Positions 28,544-38,163 are shown, counted from the first letter of the stretch. The stretch is DNA of 64,000 nt from Pseudoalteromonas fuliginea (GCF_000690055.1 NZ_JJNZ01000008.1:124001-188000); one strand, 5' to 3'. Notes: generated from the sequence alone by a model not told the origin. Numbers and translations are program-made.

Positions 28544-28818
28544 TTGTTTTCCTCGATTCTAAACAACCCGTGCCCTAAAGCCAATAGATAAACACAAATT
28601 TATATAAACAGTGTTTAATTACGATTATCACAATAGGCTTTTTTAGACGCATTTACAAAGTTTTGTGGTACGCTAAAAATCGTTAAGAAATAACGAACTA
28701 TTTTAAAAAATACAGTCTAACCCTTGAGTTACTCAATTATAAACCTTATAAATAGGTCAGTATTTATCACCTAGCACTATTAGGTACAAACCCAGCTGAC
28801 GAGGACAGTCCACTTATT
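28544..28818. other. Divergent intergenic region between fadI and the MoxR operon
   Basis: About 275 bp upstream of the MoxR gene with no open reading frame of interest. A possible plus-strand promoter is TTTACA (28652-28657), 16 nt, TAAAAA (28674-28679), which would give a leader of about 130 nt for the MoxR/Bat operon. The assignment is weak. Confidence 0.35.
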
Positions 28819-29775
28819 ATGGCAGCTAACGCATTTTCACAATTAAAAACGTACTTAGATACACAAATCATTGGCCAGCCAGAGCTTACACAAGCGCTAC
28901 TTATTGCTATTTTAGCTGATGGTCACTTATTAGTAGAAGGCCCTCCTGGGCTTGCAAAAACACGTGCAGTTAATGCACTTGCTAAAGGCATTGAAGGCTC
29001 ATTTCAGCGCGTACAGTTTACGCCAGATTTATTACCGGCTGATGTTACAGGTACCGACATTTACCGCCAACAAACTAGCGAGTTTGTATTTGAAAAAGGC
29101 CCTCTTTTTCACAACCTAATTTTAGCTGACGAAATTAACCGTGCACCAGCAAAAGTACAATCAGCACTATTAGAAGCCATGGCAGAGCGACAAGTTACCG
29201 TGGGTAAAAATACCTATCCGCTTAGCGAACTGTTTTTAGTTATGGCAACGCAAAACCCGCTAGAGCAAGAAGGAACTTACCCGTTACCAGAAGCCCAGCT
29301 GGATCGCTTTTTACTGCACCTAAGTATTGACTACCCTGGCGCAGAGCATGAGCTTGATATACTGCGTTTAACACGTGGCGAAGCGCTTAACGAGCAACAA
29401 CCAGTAATGCAAAAAATTAGTCAAAGCGACTTATTTGCAGCTCGTAAAGAAATACTAGGCCTTTATTTAGCAGAGCCACTTGAGCAATATTTAGTACAAC
29501 TTATTATAGCCACCCGTGAAGGCGCTAAATTAGACGCACAACTTGGTAGCTGGATTGAGTTTGGTGCAAGCCCGCGTGCAACAATAGCACTTGATAAATG
29601 TGCTCGTGCTCATGCATGGCTTCAAGGTCGCGACTTTGTAGCACCTGATGATATTCAAGCTGTTGTGCATAATGTACTGCGTCATCGCATTATTTTAAGT
29701 TACGAAGCCCAAGCCGATGGCATTACTAAAGATCAAGTAATAAGCCGTATAGTTGAACTTGTAGCCGTACCATAA
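28819..29775 (+). CDS. MoxR family AAA+ ATPase
   Basis: MoxR ATPases are cytoplasmic AAA+ chaperone-like proteins that act with von Willebrand A domain partners encoded next to them. The 318 residues are typical. Walker A is the variant GPPGLAKT (about residues 41-48), as usual in this family, Walker B is LILADEIN, and the sensor region is MATQNPLEQEGTYPLPEAQLDRF. The C-terminal lid includes GASPRATIALDKCARA. It is the first gene of a six-gene cluster (MoxR, DUF58, DUF4381, VWA, VWA-TPR, BatD) with gaps of only a few bases or overlaps. Confidence 0.95.
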   Translation: MAANAFSQLKTYLDTQIIGQPELTQALLIAILADGHLLVEGPPGLAKTRAVNALAKGIEGSFQRVQFTPDLLPADVTGTDIYRQQTSEFVFEKGPLFHNLILADEINRAPAKVQSALLEAMAERQVTVGKNTYPLSELFLVMATQNPLEQEGTYPLPEAQLDRFLLHLSIDYPGAEHELDILRLTRGEALNEQQPVMQKISQSDLFAARKEILGLYLAEPLEQYLVQLIIATREGAKLDAQLGSWIEFGASPRATIALDKCARAHAWLQGRDFVAPDDIQAVVHNVLRHRIILSYEAQADGITKDQVISRIVELVAVP

Positions 29776-29778
29776 GTT

Positions 29779-30723
29779 ATGCAAAAACAATTAGAAACCC
29801 AAGCATGGCTCAAACAGAGCCATAGCCACGGTGTTAATTTAGCACTCAAAGAGCTGATGTATTACAAAGCCAAAGCGCAATTGCTTGAACTTGCCCCTAA
29901 GGTAAAAATAAAAAACACCTTAACAGGGCAATACCTTGCACCGCACAAAGGCCGAGGAATGGAATTTGCCGAAGTGCGACATTATCAGCAAGGTGACGAT
30001 ATTCGCTCTATTGATTGGCGAGTTACTGCGCGTACCGGCGAGACTCACACAAAGCTCTTTCAAGAAGAAAAAGAGCGCCCTGTGTTTGTATTTACTGATT
30101 TTTCAAACTCAATGCTGTTTGGCTCAAAGTTACTATTAAAGTCGGTGCAAGCTGCGCATATAAGCGCTCTTGTTGCATGGTCGGCGTGTCAGCGCGGCGA
30201 TAGAATTGGCGGTATTGTGTTTAATCAGCACTCGCATTTAGAGCTAAAACCCAGTGCCCGTGAAAAAGCAGTGCTTAAGCTTTGCCATAATTTATGCGAT
30301 AACCACCAGCAAGCGCTTAACAATATTGATAAAACAGCCCCTAACAACTTTAGCGATAACCTAAAGCGCCTTAATCATTTAGCAAAACCAGGCAGCTTAG
30401 TGTATTTGGTGTCTGATTTTAATGCTCTGGATGATGCTAGCTTTAAGCAACTCGAAATATTAAGCCGCCACTGCGAGCTGATTGGTTGCCATATAAGCGA
30501 TCCATTTGAGCATCAGTTACCTGCGTTTAAGCAAGCCGTTACTGTTAATGCAAATGGTCAAGACTTTGCCCTACCATTAATGGATAACAGCTTTAGAGAA
30601 CGCTTTGCTAAAAATGCTGAGCAAGCATTTAGTACGCGCTTTAATCGCTTAACTAAATCGGGTCTTAATTTAATATCATTCAATGCAGCAACACCGCTTG
30701 AGCAGCAATTAGTGAGAAAATAA
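29779..30723 (+). CDS. DUF58 domain protein of the MoxR/Bat cluster
   Basis: A 314-residue DUF58 protein, nearly always encoded directly after MoxR. The defining motif is seen as GRGMEFAEVRHYQQGDDIRS followed by IDWRVTARTG. A VWA-like fold is suggested by PVFVFTDFSNSMLFG. No signal peptide or membrane segment is evident, so it is probably cytoplasmic, as a MoxR partner. It begins three bases after the MoxR stop codon and ends two bases before the next gene. The biochemical role of the family is not established. Confidence 0.9.
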   Translation: MQKQLETQAWLKQSHSHGVNLALKELMYYKAKAQLLELAPKVKIKNTLTGQYLAPHKGRGMEFAEVRHYQQGDDIRSIDWRVTARTGETHTKLFQEEKERPVFVFTDFSNSMLFGSKLLLKSVQAAHISALVAWSACQRGDRIGGIVFNQHSHLELKPSAREKAVLKLCHNLCDNHQQALNNIDKTAPNNFSDNLKRLNHLAKPGSLVYLVSDFNALDDASFKQLEILSRHCELIGCHISDPFEHQLPAFKQAVTVNANGQDFALPLMDNSFRERFAKNAEQAFSTRFNRLTKSGLNLISFNAATPLEQQLVRK

Positions 30724-30725
30724 CC

Positions 30726-31160
30726 ATGCAAACCAATCCACTCGATGGCCTGCACGATATAATAGCGCCAAGCCAAGTTAATTGGTGGCCACTCGCCCCT
30801 GCTTGGTGGGTTATTATTGCACTGCTGTTTTTAGCACTGTGCGCAGCTATTTATATATTTTACAAAAAACATAAATTTAAAAAGCCTAAACGCTACGCAA
30901 TACAATTGAGCCAAAGTGAGCAAAATCCTCAGCAACTGCATATTATTTTAAAACGTTTAGTGATTGAATATTACGACAAGCGCCTTGCTGCGCAATCTAC
31001 CTCTAAATGGTGCACAACACTTAATACGCTTACCGGTTTGAGCTTTACAGAACAAGAAATACTAAGCTTGTATAACCCCAGCCAAAAAGATACAACACTG
31101 TGCGAAAAATTTCGCCAAGGTATTAAGCAATTTAAAATAAAGGAGTCAGTAAATGTTTGA
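30726..31160 (+). CDS. DUF4381 family membrane protein
   Basis: A 144-residue protein with one strong membrane segment at about 27-45 (WVIIALLFLALCAAIYIFY) followed by a basic stretch and a cytoplasmic helical domain. It begins with the family-like PLDGLHDIIAPSQVNWWPLAP. DUF4381 proteins are found almost only inside MoxR/Bat operons and have no known activity. The stop codon lies eight bases inside the next gene, so translation is probably coupled. Confidence 0.85.
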   Translation: MQTNPLDGLHDIIAPSQVNWWPLAPAWWVIIALLFLALCAAIYIFYKKHKFKKPKRYAIQLSQSEQNPQQLHIILKRLVIEYYDKRLAAQSTSKWCTTLNTLTGLSFTEQEILSLYNPSQKDTTLCEKFRQGIKQFKIKESVNV

Positions 31161-32139
31161 ATTTAGCTGGCCATGGTTATTTTTATTACTACCCTTGCCT
31201 TTATTACTTTTACTATTAAAACCCGCTGCAAGTAATGCCAGTACGCGTTTACGTATACCCAGTTTTGCAAAGCACAATTTAACCAGCCAAAGCATTGAGC
31301 CACACGCACGACGCTTAAACCCTTTCGAGTGGATAATTTGGTTATTACTTGTTACTGCCGCTGCCAATCCAACATGGTTAGATGAGCCAATTTCATTACC
31401 AAATGAAGGGCGCGATATAATGTTAGCGGTCGATTTATCAGGCTCGATGACCGAACAAGACATGGCTTACAATGGCCAATATGTTGACCGCCTCACCATG
31501 GTAAAAGCCGTACTCAGTGACTTTATAGAACAGCGTCAAGGCGACAGGCTTGGGCTGATATTATTTGGCGACACCGCGTTTTTACAAACCCCGCTCACGC
31601 GCGACGTTAAAACAGTAAGTAAAATGCTCAGCGAAGCCCAAATTGGTTTAGTGGGACGCGCAACAGCCATTGGTGATGCATTGGGTCTTTCGGTAAAACG
31701 CTTTGCCAATAAAGATGAAAGTAACCGTATTGTGGTGCTATTAACTGACGGACAAAATACAGCGGGCAATTTAAACCCAGAAGATGCACTACTGCTAGCT
31801 CGCGAAGAAGGTATTAAAGTGTACACCATTGGTGTTGGCTCAGATAATCCGCGCGGCTTTAGCCTCTTTAATATGGGTGGCTCTAGTGGCAGTAATTTAG
31901 ATGAAAGCTTACTTAAAAAGATTGCCGAGCAAACTGGCGGATTATACTTTAGAGCCAAAGATGTAGCAGGCCTTCAACAAATTTACGCAGAGCTTGATAA
32001 ACTTGAACCTATTAGCGCTGATGAACAAACATTTCGCCCACAAAGCTCATTATTTTACTACCCGTTACTTATCGCTATTTTACTTATTAGCTTAAAAGTA
32101 ATGCTGAGTACACTGCGTGCATTAAAGGAGCCAAACTAA
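31153..32139 (+). CDS. VWA domain membrane protein, BatA-like
   Basis: A 328-residue protein with membrane segments at about 8-24 and 55-72, a von Willebrand A domain (about 85-285) and a C-terminal membrane segment (about 303-322). The metal-ion adhesion site is complete: AVDLSGSM (DxSxS), the Thr region near LTRDVKT, and LTDGQN. Such proteins place the VWA domain in the periplasm and are thought to act with MoxR in metal- or protein-assembly steps; in Bacteroides and Leptospira Bat proteins affect stress tolerance. GGAG precedes the ATG. Its TAA overlaps the next ATG as TAATG. Confidence 0.92.
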   Translation: MFEFSWPWLFLLLPLPLLLLLLKPAASNASTRLRIPSFAKHNLTSQSIEPHARRLNPFEWIIWLLLVTAAANPTWLDEPISLPNEGRDIMLAVDLSGSMTEQDMAYNGQYVDRLTMVKAVLSDFIEQRQGDRLGLILFGDTAFLQTPLTRDVKTVSKMLSEAQIGLVGRATAIGDALGLSVKRFANKDESNRIVVLLTDGQNTAGNLNPEDALLLAREEGIKVYTIGVGSDNPRGFSLFNMGGSSGSNLDESLLKKIAEQTGGLYFRAKDVAGLQQIYAELDKLEPISADEQTFRPQSSLFYYPLLIAILLISLKVMLSTLRALKEPN

Positions 32140-34073
32140 TGGATTTTGAATTTATTCGCCCCGCTCTTTTATGGTTACTCATACCTGCTGTGGCATTATT
32201 TTTTGTCGCCTTAATTAAGCATAAAAAAACGACTAGTGAGCAACTAATTGCACCGCATTTAGCACAATTTATAATGAGCGAAGCAAACACTAAAGCCAGC
32301 CAGCCACTTTGGTTAGTTGCTTTGTTTTGCAGCCTTGGCATTTTATTTAGTGCTGGGCCTAGCTTTGAGAAAAAACAAGTTCCTGTATTTCAAAGTAAAA
32401 GTGCCCGTGTAATTGTTATGGATATGTCGTACTCAATGTACAGCACCGATATTTTACCAAATCGTTTAATGCAATCACGCTTTAAAGCGCTTGATATGAT
32501 TGAGCTATTTAAAGAAGGTGATACCGCGCTTGTAGCTTACGCAGGCACAGCCTATATAATATCGCCGCTAACAAACGACGCCACAACACTCAGTAATTTA
32601 ATTCCAAGCTTAAGCCCTGAAATAATGCCAGACAAAGGCTCAAACGTTTTAGCCGGTCTTGATATGGCCAAAGAGCTATTAACGCAAGCGGGTTATATTG
32701 ATGGCGACATTATTTTAGTGACCGACGGTATTGACCAGCAAGAACAAAGCGACGTGAGTAGCTTTACCAGTAACACCCAATATAGATTAAATATATATGG
32801 CGTGGGTACCGCTCAAGGCGCTCCAATTAAGTTACCTGAAGGTGGTTTTTTGAAAGACAGATACGGCCAAATTGTAGTACCTACTCTCAATGCCAGTCAG
32901 CTTAAAAATTTAGCATCGAGCAGTGGTGGTAAATTTGCTAGTTACCAGCCTAGTAATAACGACATAAATACGTTTGCCCCAAATGCACAGAGTGAATTAT
33001 TGAAAGACGAAAAACAAAGCCACGCACTTTGGCGAATAGATGCAGGTATATACGGACTCTTGTTATTACTGCCATTTGGCTTGTATTTATTTAGACGCGC
33101 TGCCTTGCTGGGGGCTTTTTTAGCCTTTAGCTTTTTACCGCAGCAAAATGCGTATGCCGTAGAGCTTCCTACTCTTTTGCAAAATGCAGATCAACGTGCA
33201 TTAGAGGCTTACAAAAATAAAGAATACAATGCAGCAACACAGGCGCAATCGAGTGAGTTAAAAGGCGCGGCGCTTTACCAGCAAGGTAATTTTGATGCTG
33301 CACTTAATGAGTTTAGTAATGATAAGTCGGCTACCGGTTTATACAACTACGGTAATGCCCTTGCCAAAGCTGGCAAGCTTGAGGACGCCATTGAAGCCTA
33401 CAAACAAGCCCAAACCTTACAAGACGACTTTACACAAGCAACTGACAACCAAGCTTTAGTTGAACAATTACTCAATCAACAAGAGCAACAAAACCAGCAA
33501 AGCGACGGCGACGACTCTCAAGACCAAGATGATAGCCAGAAAAAAGATGAGCAAAACCAAGGGCAAAATTCTGATGAGTCAAAACAGGATAAGCAACAAA
33601 ATGGTGATAAAAGCGATTCTGAAAAAGGCGAAAACGAAAGTCAAAGCTCAAGCGATGAAAAATCTGATAAAGAATCAGATAAAGAGTCTGAACAATCAAA
33701 AAATCAACAAGGTGAGCCTGACGAACAATCAGACAAGCAAAATGAACCTGATATGCAAGCTCAGCCACAAAGTGAGCAAGGGCAAAATAAAGACGCTGAC
33801 CAGCCTAAAGAGGACGAGCAGCAACAAAGTAAACCACAAGCAATGAGTGAGCAACCGACCACTGATGAGCAAAAACAAAGTGCTCAGCAACAAGCGATGA
33901 AAGCCCAAGCAAGTGAGCTCACTAATGAAGAAAAAGAAAAAGCACAACAGCTTAATCAACTACTTAGAAAAGTCCCGGATGATCCGGCTATTTTATTACG
34001 GAATAAAATGCAATTAGAAGCCCAAAAAAGACAATATAAACGTCGCCCTACAGGAGTCGAAAAATCATGGTAA
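32139..34073 (+). CDS. VWA and TPR protein, BatB-BatC fusion type
   Basis: A 644-residue protein that joins two functions separate in some genomes. The N-terminal half has two membrane segments (about 7-25 and 55-72) and a VWA domain (about 85-290) with MDMSYSMYS (DxSxS) and VTDGID. A third membrane region follows at about 300-345. TPR-like repeats lie at about 365-430 (LYNYGNALAKAGKLEDAIEAYKQA), and then a long low-complexity tail rich in Gln, Asp, Glu, Ser and Lys (about 440-600). The final 40 residues are again ordered-looking. It overlaps both neighbours, in keeping with a translationally coupled complex. Confidence 0.92.
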   Translation: MDFEFIRPALLWLLIPAVALFFVALIKHKKTTSEQLIAPHLAQFIMSEANTKASQPLWLVALFCSLGILFSAGPSFEKKQVPVFQSKSARVIVMDMSYSMYSTDILPNRLMQSRFKALDMIELFKEGDTALVAYAGTAYIISPLTNDATTLSNLIPSLSPEIMPDKGSNVLAGLDMAKELLTQAGYIDGDIILVTDGIDQQEQSDVSSFTSNTQYRLNIYGVGTAQGAPIKLPEGGFLKDRYGQIVVPTLNASQLKNLASSSGGKFASYQPSNNDINTFAPNAQSELLKDEKQSHALWRIDAGIYGLLLLLPFGLYLFRRAALLGAFLAFSFLPQQNAYAVELPTLLQNADQRALEAYKNKEYNAATQAQSSELKGAALYQQGNFDAALNEFSNDKSATGLYNYGNALAKAGKLEDAIEAYKQAQTLQDDFTQATDNQALVEQLLNQQEQQNQQSDGDDSQDQDDSQKKDEQNQGQNSDESKQDKQQNGDKSDSEKGENESQSSSDEKSDKESDKESEQSKNQQGEPDEQSDKQNEPDMQAQPQSEQGQNKDADQPKEDEQQQSKPQAMSEQPTTDEQKQSAQQQAMKAQASELTNEEKEKAQQLNQLLRKVPDDPAILLRNKMQLEAQKRQYKRRPTGVEKSW

Positions 34074-35725
34074 TGCGATTATTTTGCTGTTTATTGCTAT
34101 TAAGTGCGATGCCTTCGTGGGCTGCCACCAAATTAGAAGCCAGCGTAGATAAAAACCCTGTATTAGCGGGTGAATTTTTTATGCTTAATATATCCGTAGA
34201 CGATACAGTTAAAGGCGAGCAACCAGACACCTCATCGCTGTTAAAAGACTTTGTTGTAGGCCCGACGAGCTTAAGCTCTCGTACCAACATTATTAATGGC
34301 AGCATTAATAAACAAACCACGTGGTCAGTTAAATTAATGACCCGTGCAGAGGGTGATTACACGATTCCGGCATTTAGCGTTGCAGGGTTAACCTCAAAGC
34401 CTATTAAATTAAAAGTGGCAAAACGCTCAGTTGATGCAGATAAAAATAACGAAATATTTTTAAAAACGTCGCTCTCGAGTAATTCATTATTTGTGCAAGA
34501 AGCAGGCATTTACACTATTAAACTTTACCTTGCGAAAGAACTGCTTGATGGCAGCCTAAGTGCACCAAGTATGGAAGACGCTCAGCTTACTCAATTAGGT
34601 AAACAAACCGAGAGCTATGAGCTGGTTGATGGCAAGCGCTACCTTGTTATTACTCGTGAGTATTTAATTCAGCCACAAAAAAGTGGTGTCTACACGATTG
34701 CAGGTCCTGCTTTTCAAGGGCGAGTACAACAAAATTATCGTCAATTAGAAGTATCCGCTCTTGGCGACGACCAGCAAATAGAAATCAAGCCAATTCCGAG
34801 TGACTATAAGGGAACGTGGTTACCAAGCGAGTTGGTTAATCTAGACGAAGAATGGCAACCTAACGACAACACCGTAGAAGTCGGTACGCCTATAACACGT
34901 ACTATTACACTTACCGCTCTTGGCGTTACAAAAGAGCAATTACCTGAAATCTCTATGCCTACCATTGATGGCATACGCAGCTACCCTGATAAAAAAGAAA
35001 ATAACAATGCAGTACGTGACGGACGTGTTGTATCGCAGCAAACTGCATCGTATGCATTACTGCCGCAAAAACCAGGTACTTACACTTTACCTGAAATACA
35101 GCTGCCTTGGTTTAATACTAAAATGAACCGTATTAACGTAGCTACATTACCCAAGCGTACTATAACTGTTACACCTAGTAGTACAGCTATTAGCTCAACA
35201 ACTAACAGTAATCAACAAACTATCGATACGCTAACATCTTCGCCAAATAATAATGTAGATGCTACACAGTTAGAATCAATGCAAGTACAAAAAAATATAC
35301 CATTGTGGCTTATTGCTGTTGCGATATTAGGTTATGTTTTATGGATTGTGACTGTAATTTTTTATTGGTTTAACCGTTCTACTAGCAATACCACTAAGAA
35401 AGTACAATCAACTGCGGATATAATTAACCAACCAAGCTTGAAAAAGCTGGTTGCGGTAGCAAAATCAAACGATAATAAAGTGTTTTATAATGAGCTTAAT
35501 AATTATGCGGTCCTGGTTACGAATAAAAATGTGGGCGCAATTGATGAACTATGCTGCATTGTAAGCAATAGTGAGTTAAATAACTATATTATGCAATTGC
35601 AGGCACAGCTTTACAGTAATAGAACTACAAACTGTGATCTTAATGCTATTATTAAAATTCTTGAGAACCATCAAACTCAAGCATTAAAGTCGCAACAAGC
35701 TGTATTAAAAGACCTTTATGATTAA
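34067..35725 (+). CDS. BatD family protein
   Basis: A 552-residue secreted and membrane-anchored protein. A signal peptide spans about 1-19 (LFCCLLLLSAMPSWA), followed by beta-rich BatD repeats (about 20-400; LEASVDKNPVLAGEFFMLNI is a typical start). One membrane segment lies at about 408-430 (PLWLIAVAILGYVLWIV), with a cytoplasmic tail of about 120 residues. Two starts are possible: ATG at 34067 (AGGAG 10 nt upstream) or ATG at 34073, which overlaps the preceding stop as TAATG. It is the last gene of the Bat cluster; the ECF sigma gene follows 60 bp later. Confidence 0.88.
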   Translation: MVMRLFCCLLLLSAMPSWAATKLEASVDKNPVLAGEFFMLNISVDDTVKGEQPDTSSLLKDFVVGPTSLSSRTNIINGSINKQTTWSVKLMTRAEGDYTIPAFSVAGLTSKPIKLKVAKRSVDADKNNEIFLKTSLSSNSLFVQEAGIYTIKLYLAKELLDGSLSAPSMEDAQLTQLGKQTESYELVDGKRYLVITREYLIQPQKSGVYTIAGPAFQGRVQQNYRQLEVSALGDDQQIEIKPIPSDYKGTWLPSELVNLDEEWQPNDNTVEVGTPITRTITLTALGVTKEQLPEISMPTIDGIRSYPDKKENNNAVRDGRVVSQQTASYALLPQKPGTYTLPEIQLPWFNTKMNRINVATLPKRTITVTPSSTAISSTTNSNQQTIDTLTSSPNNNVDATQLESMQVQKNIPLWLIAVAILGYVLWIVTVIFYWFNRSTSNTTKKVQSTADIINQPSLKKLVAVAKSNDNKVFYNELNNYAVLVTNKNVGAIDELCCIVSNSELNNYIMQLQAQLYSNRTTNCDLNAIIKILENHQTQALKSQQAVLKDLYD

Positions 35726-35785
35726 TAACTACGATACTCAGGTCTTTTTTGCAATAAATAATAATTTTTAATTAAAAAAGTGCTT

Positions 35786-36343
35786 ATGCTTGGAAAGAAA
35801 AAATCAAACAATCAGGTCTTAATCGATATGGCAGAGAAACAAAAGCGTTATGAAGCCTTGGTCCACGTTTACAATAAAGAGCTTTATCGCTTTGCTTATT
35901 GGCTATGTCGTGATCCGCACATAGCAGATGATCTAGTACAAGAAACGTTTTTACGCGCTTGGCGTTCACTCGACTCTTTACTTGATCAAAAAGCAGCTAA
36001 ACCCTGGTTGCTTACTATATTACGAAGAGAAAACGCACGCCGATTTGAACGTAAACAGTTTGATTATAGCGACGTAGAAAACGATACGCTTGTTGATGAA
36101 ACCAGCCACTCATTAGATGATGAAATGGAACAAACGGTTATTCAACGCCAGATTGCACTGCTATCTGATGAATACCGAGAGCCGTTATTACTGCAAGTTG
36201 TAATGGGCTGCTCTGGTGAAGAGATTGCAGACATACTTAATTTAAATAAAAACACGGTAATGACCCGTTTATACCGTGCCCGAAATCAACTTAAAGAGGC
36301 TTTAAGCCGTGATGATGAACAACTTAAAGGGGCATCAAAATAA
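35786..36343 (+). CDS. ECF-type RNA polymerase sigma factor
   Basis: A 185-residue sigma-70 family factor with only regions 2 and 4. Region 2 is seen at about 25-95 (YRFAYWLCRDPHIADDLVQE, TFLRAWRSLDSL, PWLLTILRRENARR) and region 4 at about 120-175 (LLSDEYREPLLLQVVMGCSG, EEIADILNLNKNTVMTRLYR). I used the ATG at 35786; a GTG two codons earlier is possible and neither has a strong ribosome-binding site. It is followed, with a TAATG overlap, by a DUF3379 membrane protein that is the likely anti-sigma factor. It lies 60 bp after the Bat genes and may belong to their transcript. Confidence 0.9.
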   Translation: MLGKKKSNNQVLIDMAEKQKRYEALVHVYNKELYRFAYWLCRDPHIADDLVQETFLRAWRSLDSLLDQKAAKPWLLTILRRENARRFERKQFDYSDVENDTLVDETSHSLDDEMEQTVIQRQIALLSDEYREPLLLQVVMGCSGEEIADILNLNKNTVMTRLYRARNQLKEALSRDDEQLKGASK

Positions 36344-37095
36344 TGGATGAACTTGAGTTTCGTCGCCGCACTATTGCGCAGCCAAACGACATTGACAAGG
36401 AGCTTATGGAGTTTGCTGACAGTAATCCTGAGCGACAAAGTTTTATTAACGATATGAAAGATTTTGATAAATTTATTCAAGATTCTTTAGACATACCTGT
36501 GCCTGAAAACCTTGCAGACCGCATTCTTTTAAACACATCGTTAAAAGAAAAAGCACTACAAGAAGAACAAGCAACAGGAAAAAATGTAGTTGATGCCCGC
36601 TCGCGTTTTAAGCTTGACCGCGTGCATCTTGCGTTAGCAGCATCTTTTGTAGTGGCGATTAGTGCCTTCTTTTTTAGTACAGAGCAAAATATTGCACACG
36701 AAGCGGGTGAACATGCACTAGCTCATGTGTACTACGAAATTAGTGCGCTTGATAAAAAAGAGCCCATTAGCTTGCAAAGTGTAAACGATAAGTTAGCTGT
36801 TTTAGGCGGTCATATTGATGAACTTCCTGGTGCAGTCACTTACGCTATGTTTTGTGATTTTAAAGGCGAAAAAGGCCTGCATTTAATATTTGAATCTGAC
36901 TTTGGCCCTATGACTGTATTTATAGTACCTTCTGAAAATCAATCATTTGGATTTGGTGATGATGATTTTAAAGATGAGCGCTTTGAAGGCCATATCAACC
37001 GAGGTTCACAAGCTGATACTATTTTAGTGGCAAGTGTTGGAGCACCTTTAGATACTTATAACGAACGCGTTACAGGCGCCATTCGTTGGCTTTAA
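36343..37095 (+). CDS. DUF3379 family protein, probable anti-sigma factor
   Basis: A 250-residue protein with a cytoplasmic N-terminal region of about 95 residues, one membrane segment at about 96-114 (VHLALAASFVVAISAFFF) and a periplasmic C-terminal domain. This topology, and the TAATG overlap with an ECF sigma gene, is what membrane anti-sigma factors show. DUF3379 as a family has no proven function, so the role is inferred from context. No zinc-binding HxxxCxxC motif of ZAS-type anti-sigmas is visible, which makes it a divergent type. A strong terminator follows 11 bp downstream. Confidence 0.85.
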   Translation: MDELEFRRRTIAQPNDIDKELMEFADSNPERQSFINDMKDFDKFIQDSLDIPVPENLADRILLNTSLKEKALQEEQATGKNVVDARSRFKLDRVHLALAASFVVAISAFFFSTEQNIAHEAGEHALAHVYYEISALDKKEPISLQSVNDKLAVLGGHIDELPGAVTYAMFCDFKGEKGLHLIFESDFGPMTVFIVPSENQSFGFGDDDFKDERFEGHINRGSQADTILVASVGAPLDTYNERVTGAIRWL

Positions 37096-37106
37096 AAAAC
37101 AAATTT

Positions 37107-37136
37107 ACCGCTTAGTTTCTACTGAGCGGTTTTTTT
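37107..37136 (+). terminator. Terminator after the DUF3379 gene
   Basis: The 10-bp stem ACCGCTTAGT/ACTGAGCGGT (one T-G pair) with loop TTCT is followed by six T residues. It ends the sigma/anti-sigma unit. Confidence 0.9.
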
Positions 37137-37257
37137 ATTAAATACCCTATAATAAACCCTCCCTTTTATACCTAAAAACTCTTATTTATAAACTAATTAA
37201 TTAAATTCCTCATGAAAGTAAATTATAATCGCGGCTCGATTAAAATTAAGGAATTTC

Positions 37258-38118
37258 ATGAAGAATATCATCGTTATTTTTTCACTATTGGCATTGTTAT
37301 GTACTGCCAGTTTTGATGCACACGCACGTAAAAAATTTGGCAGCAGTAAACGCGGAAAAACGCCTGCAACACAACAAACAGCGCAAAAACAAAAAGCTGA
37401 TACAACAACCCCAACGGCTGCCCCAAAAGCTAAATCAAATAAAAAAGGCATTATGGCAGGCGTTTTAGGTGGCCTTTTAGCGGGTGGCTTAATTGCAGCA
37501 ATGCTAGGCGACAATTTTGAAGGTTTTCAGCTATTAGAAATGATTTTATTAGCTGGCGGGCTCTTTATTTTATTTAAGCTAGTAACGGGCTTTTTACGTG
37601 CTAATCGCGCCCCACAACTTGCAAATACCAGTGCAGGTACAAGTGCTCAGCAAAATATTTTTAAACAAGCACCTATCGAGCAACCAACAAGTACAGGCTT
37701 TGCAAGCAGCGCCCCACAAGGTGAAAGTGTGCCTTTTAATTTACCACCTAACTTTGACGTTAATGGCTTTTTGCAAGGTGCCCGTAGTCATTACCATACG
37801 CTACAAACTGCATGGAACAATGCCGATTACACCACAATGGCTGAATACTTAAGCCCTGCACTTGTTGCCGAGTTTAAAGCTGAACGTGAAGCTATACAAA
37901 GCGTAGAAACAGAAGTGATGTTTATTGATGCCGAACTTGTGTGCGCAGATACAAACGCGCAATCGTGGCAGGTTAGTGTTCGCTTTAAAGGTAAGTACCG
38001 TGATTTAGGCGATAAAAAAGAAGAGCCTATTTTAGAAATTTGGCACTTAGAGCGTCTAATTTCAGACGACGCTCCATGGCTAATAGTGGGTGTTGAAGAT
38101 TTAATTGATACTCAATAA
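37258..38118 (+). CDS. Tim44-like domain protein
   Basis: A 286-residue protein with a signal-like N-terminus (about 1-22, LLALLCTASFDAHA), a basic Lys/Thr/Ala/Gln-rich linker (about 23-62), a Gly-rich hydrophobic segment (GVLGGLLAGGLIAAML, about 68-83), a second hydrophobic segment (about 92-112) and a C-terminal Tim44-like domain (about 165-285). Bacterial Tim44-like proteins are inner-membrane proteins of uncertain role; the domain folds like the lipid-binding part of mitochondrial Tim44. AAGGA precedes the ATG. It is a single-gene unit closed by a bidirectional terminator. Confidence 0.88.
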   Translation: MKNIIVIFSLLALLCTASFDAHARKKFGSSKRGKTPATQQTAQKQKADTTTPTAAPKAKSNKKGIMAGVLGGLLAGGLIAAMLGDNFEGFQLLEMILLAGGLFILFKLVTGFLRANRAPQLANTSAGTSAQQNIFKQAPIEQPTSTGFASSAPQGESVPFNLPPNFDVNGFLQGARSHYHTLQTAWNNADYTTMAEYLSPALVAEFKAEREAIQSVETEVMFIDAELVCADTNAQSWQVSVRFKGKYRDLGDKKEEPILEIWHLERLISDDAPWLIVGVEDLIDTQ

Positions 38119-38131
38119 TTTTATATTGTGT

Positions 38132-38163
38132 AAAACACCGCGCTTTTAGCGCGGTGTTTTTTT
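38132..38163. terminator. Bidirectional terminator between the Tim44-like gene and ggt
   Basis: The stem AAACACCGCGC/GCGCGGTGTTT with a TTTTA loop has an A-run on the left and a T-run on the right. It serves both converging genes. Confidence 0.94.

Noticed and set aside
33460..33959. Alternative frames in the low-complexity tail of the VWA-TPR gene
   Set aside because: Gln/Lys/Asp-rich codon repeats open other frames. The main frame has a complete VWA-TPR protein with conserved motifs and coupled neighbours.
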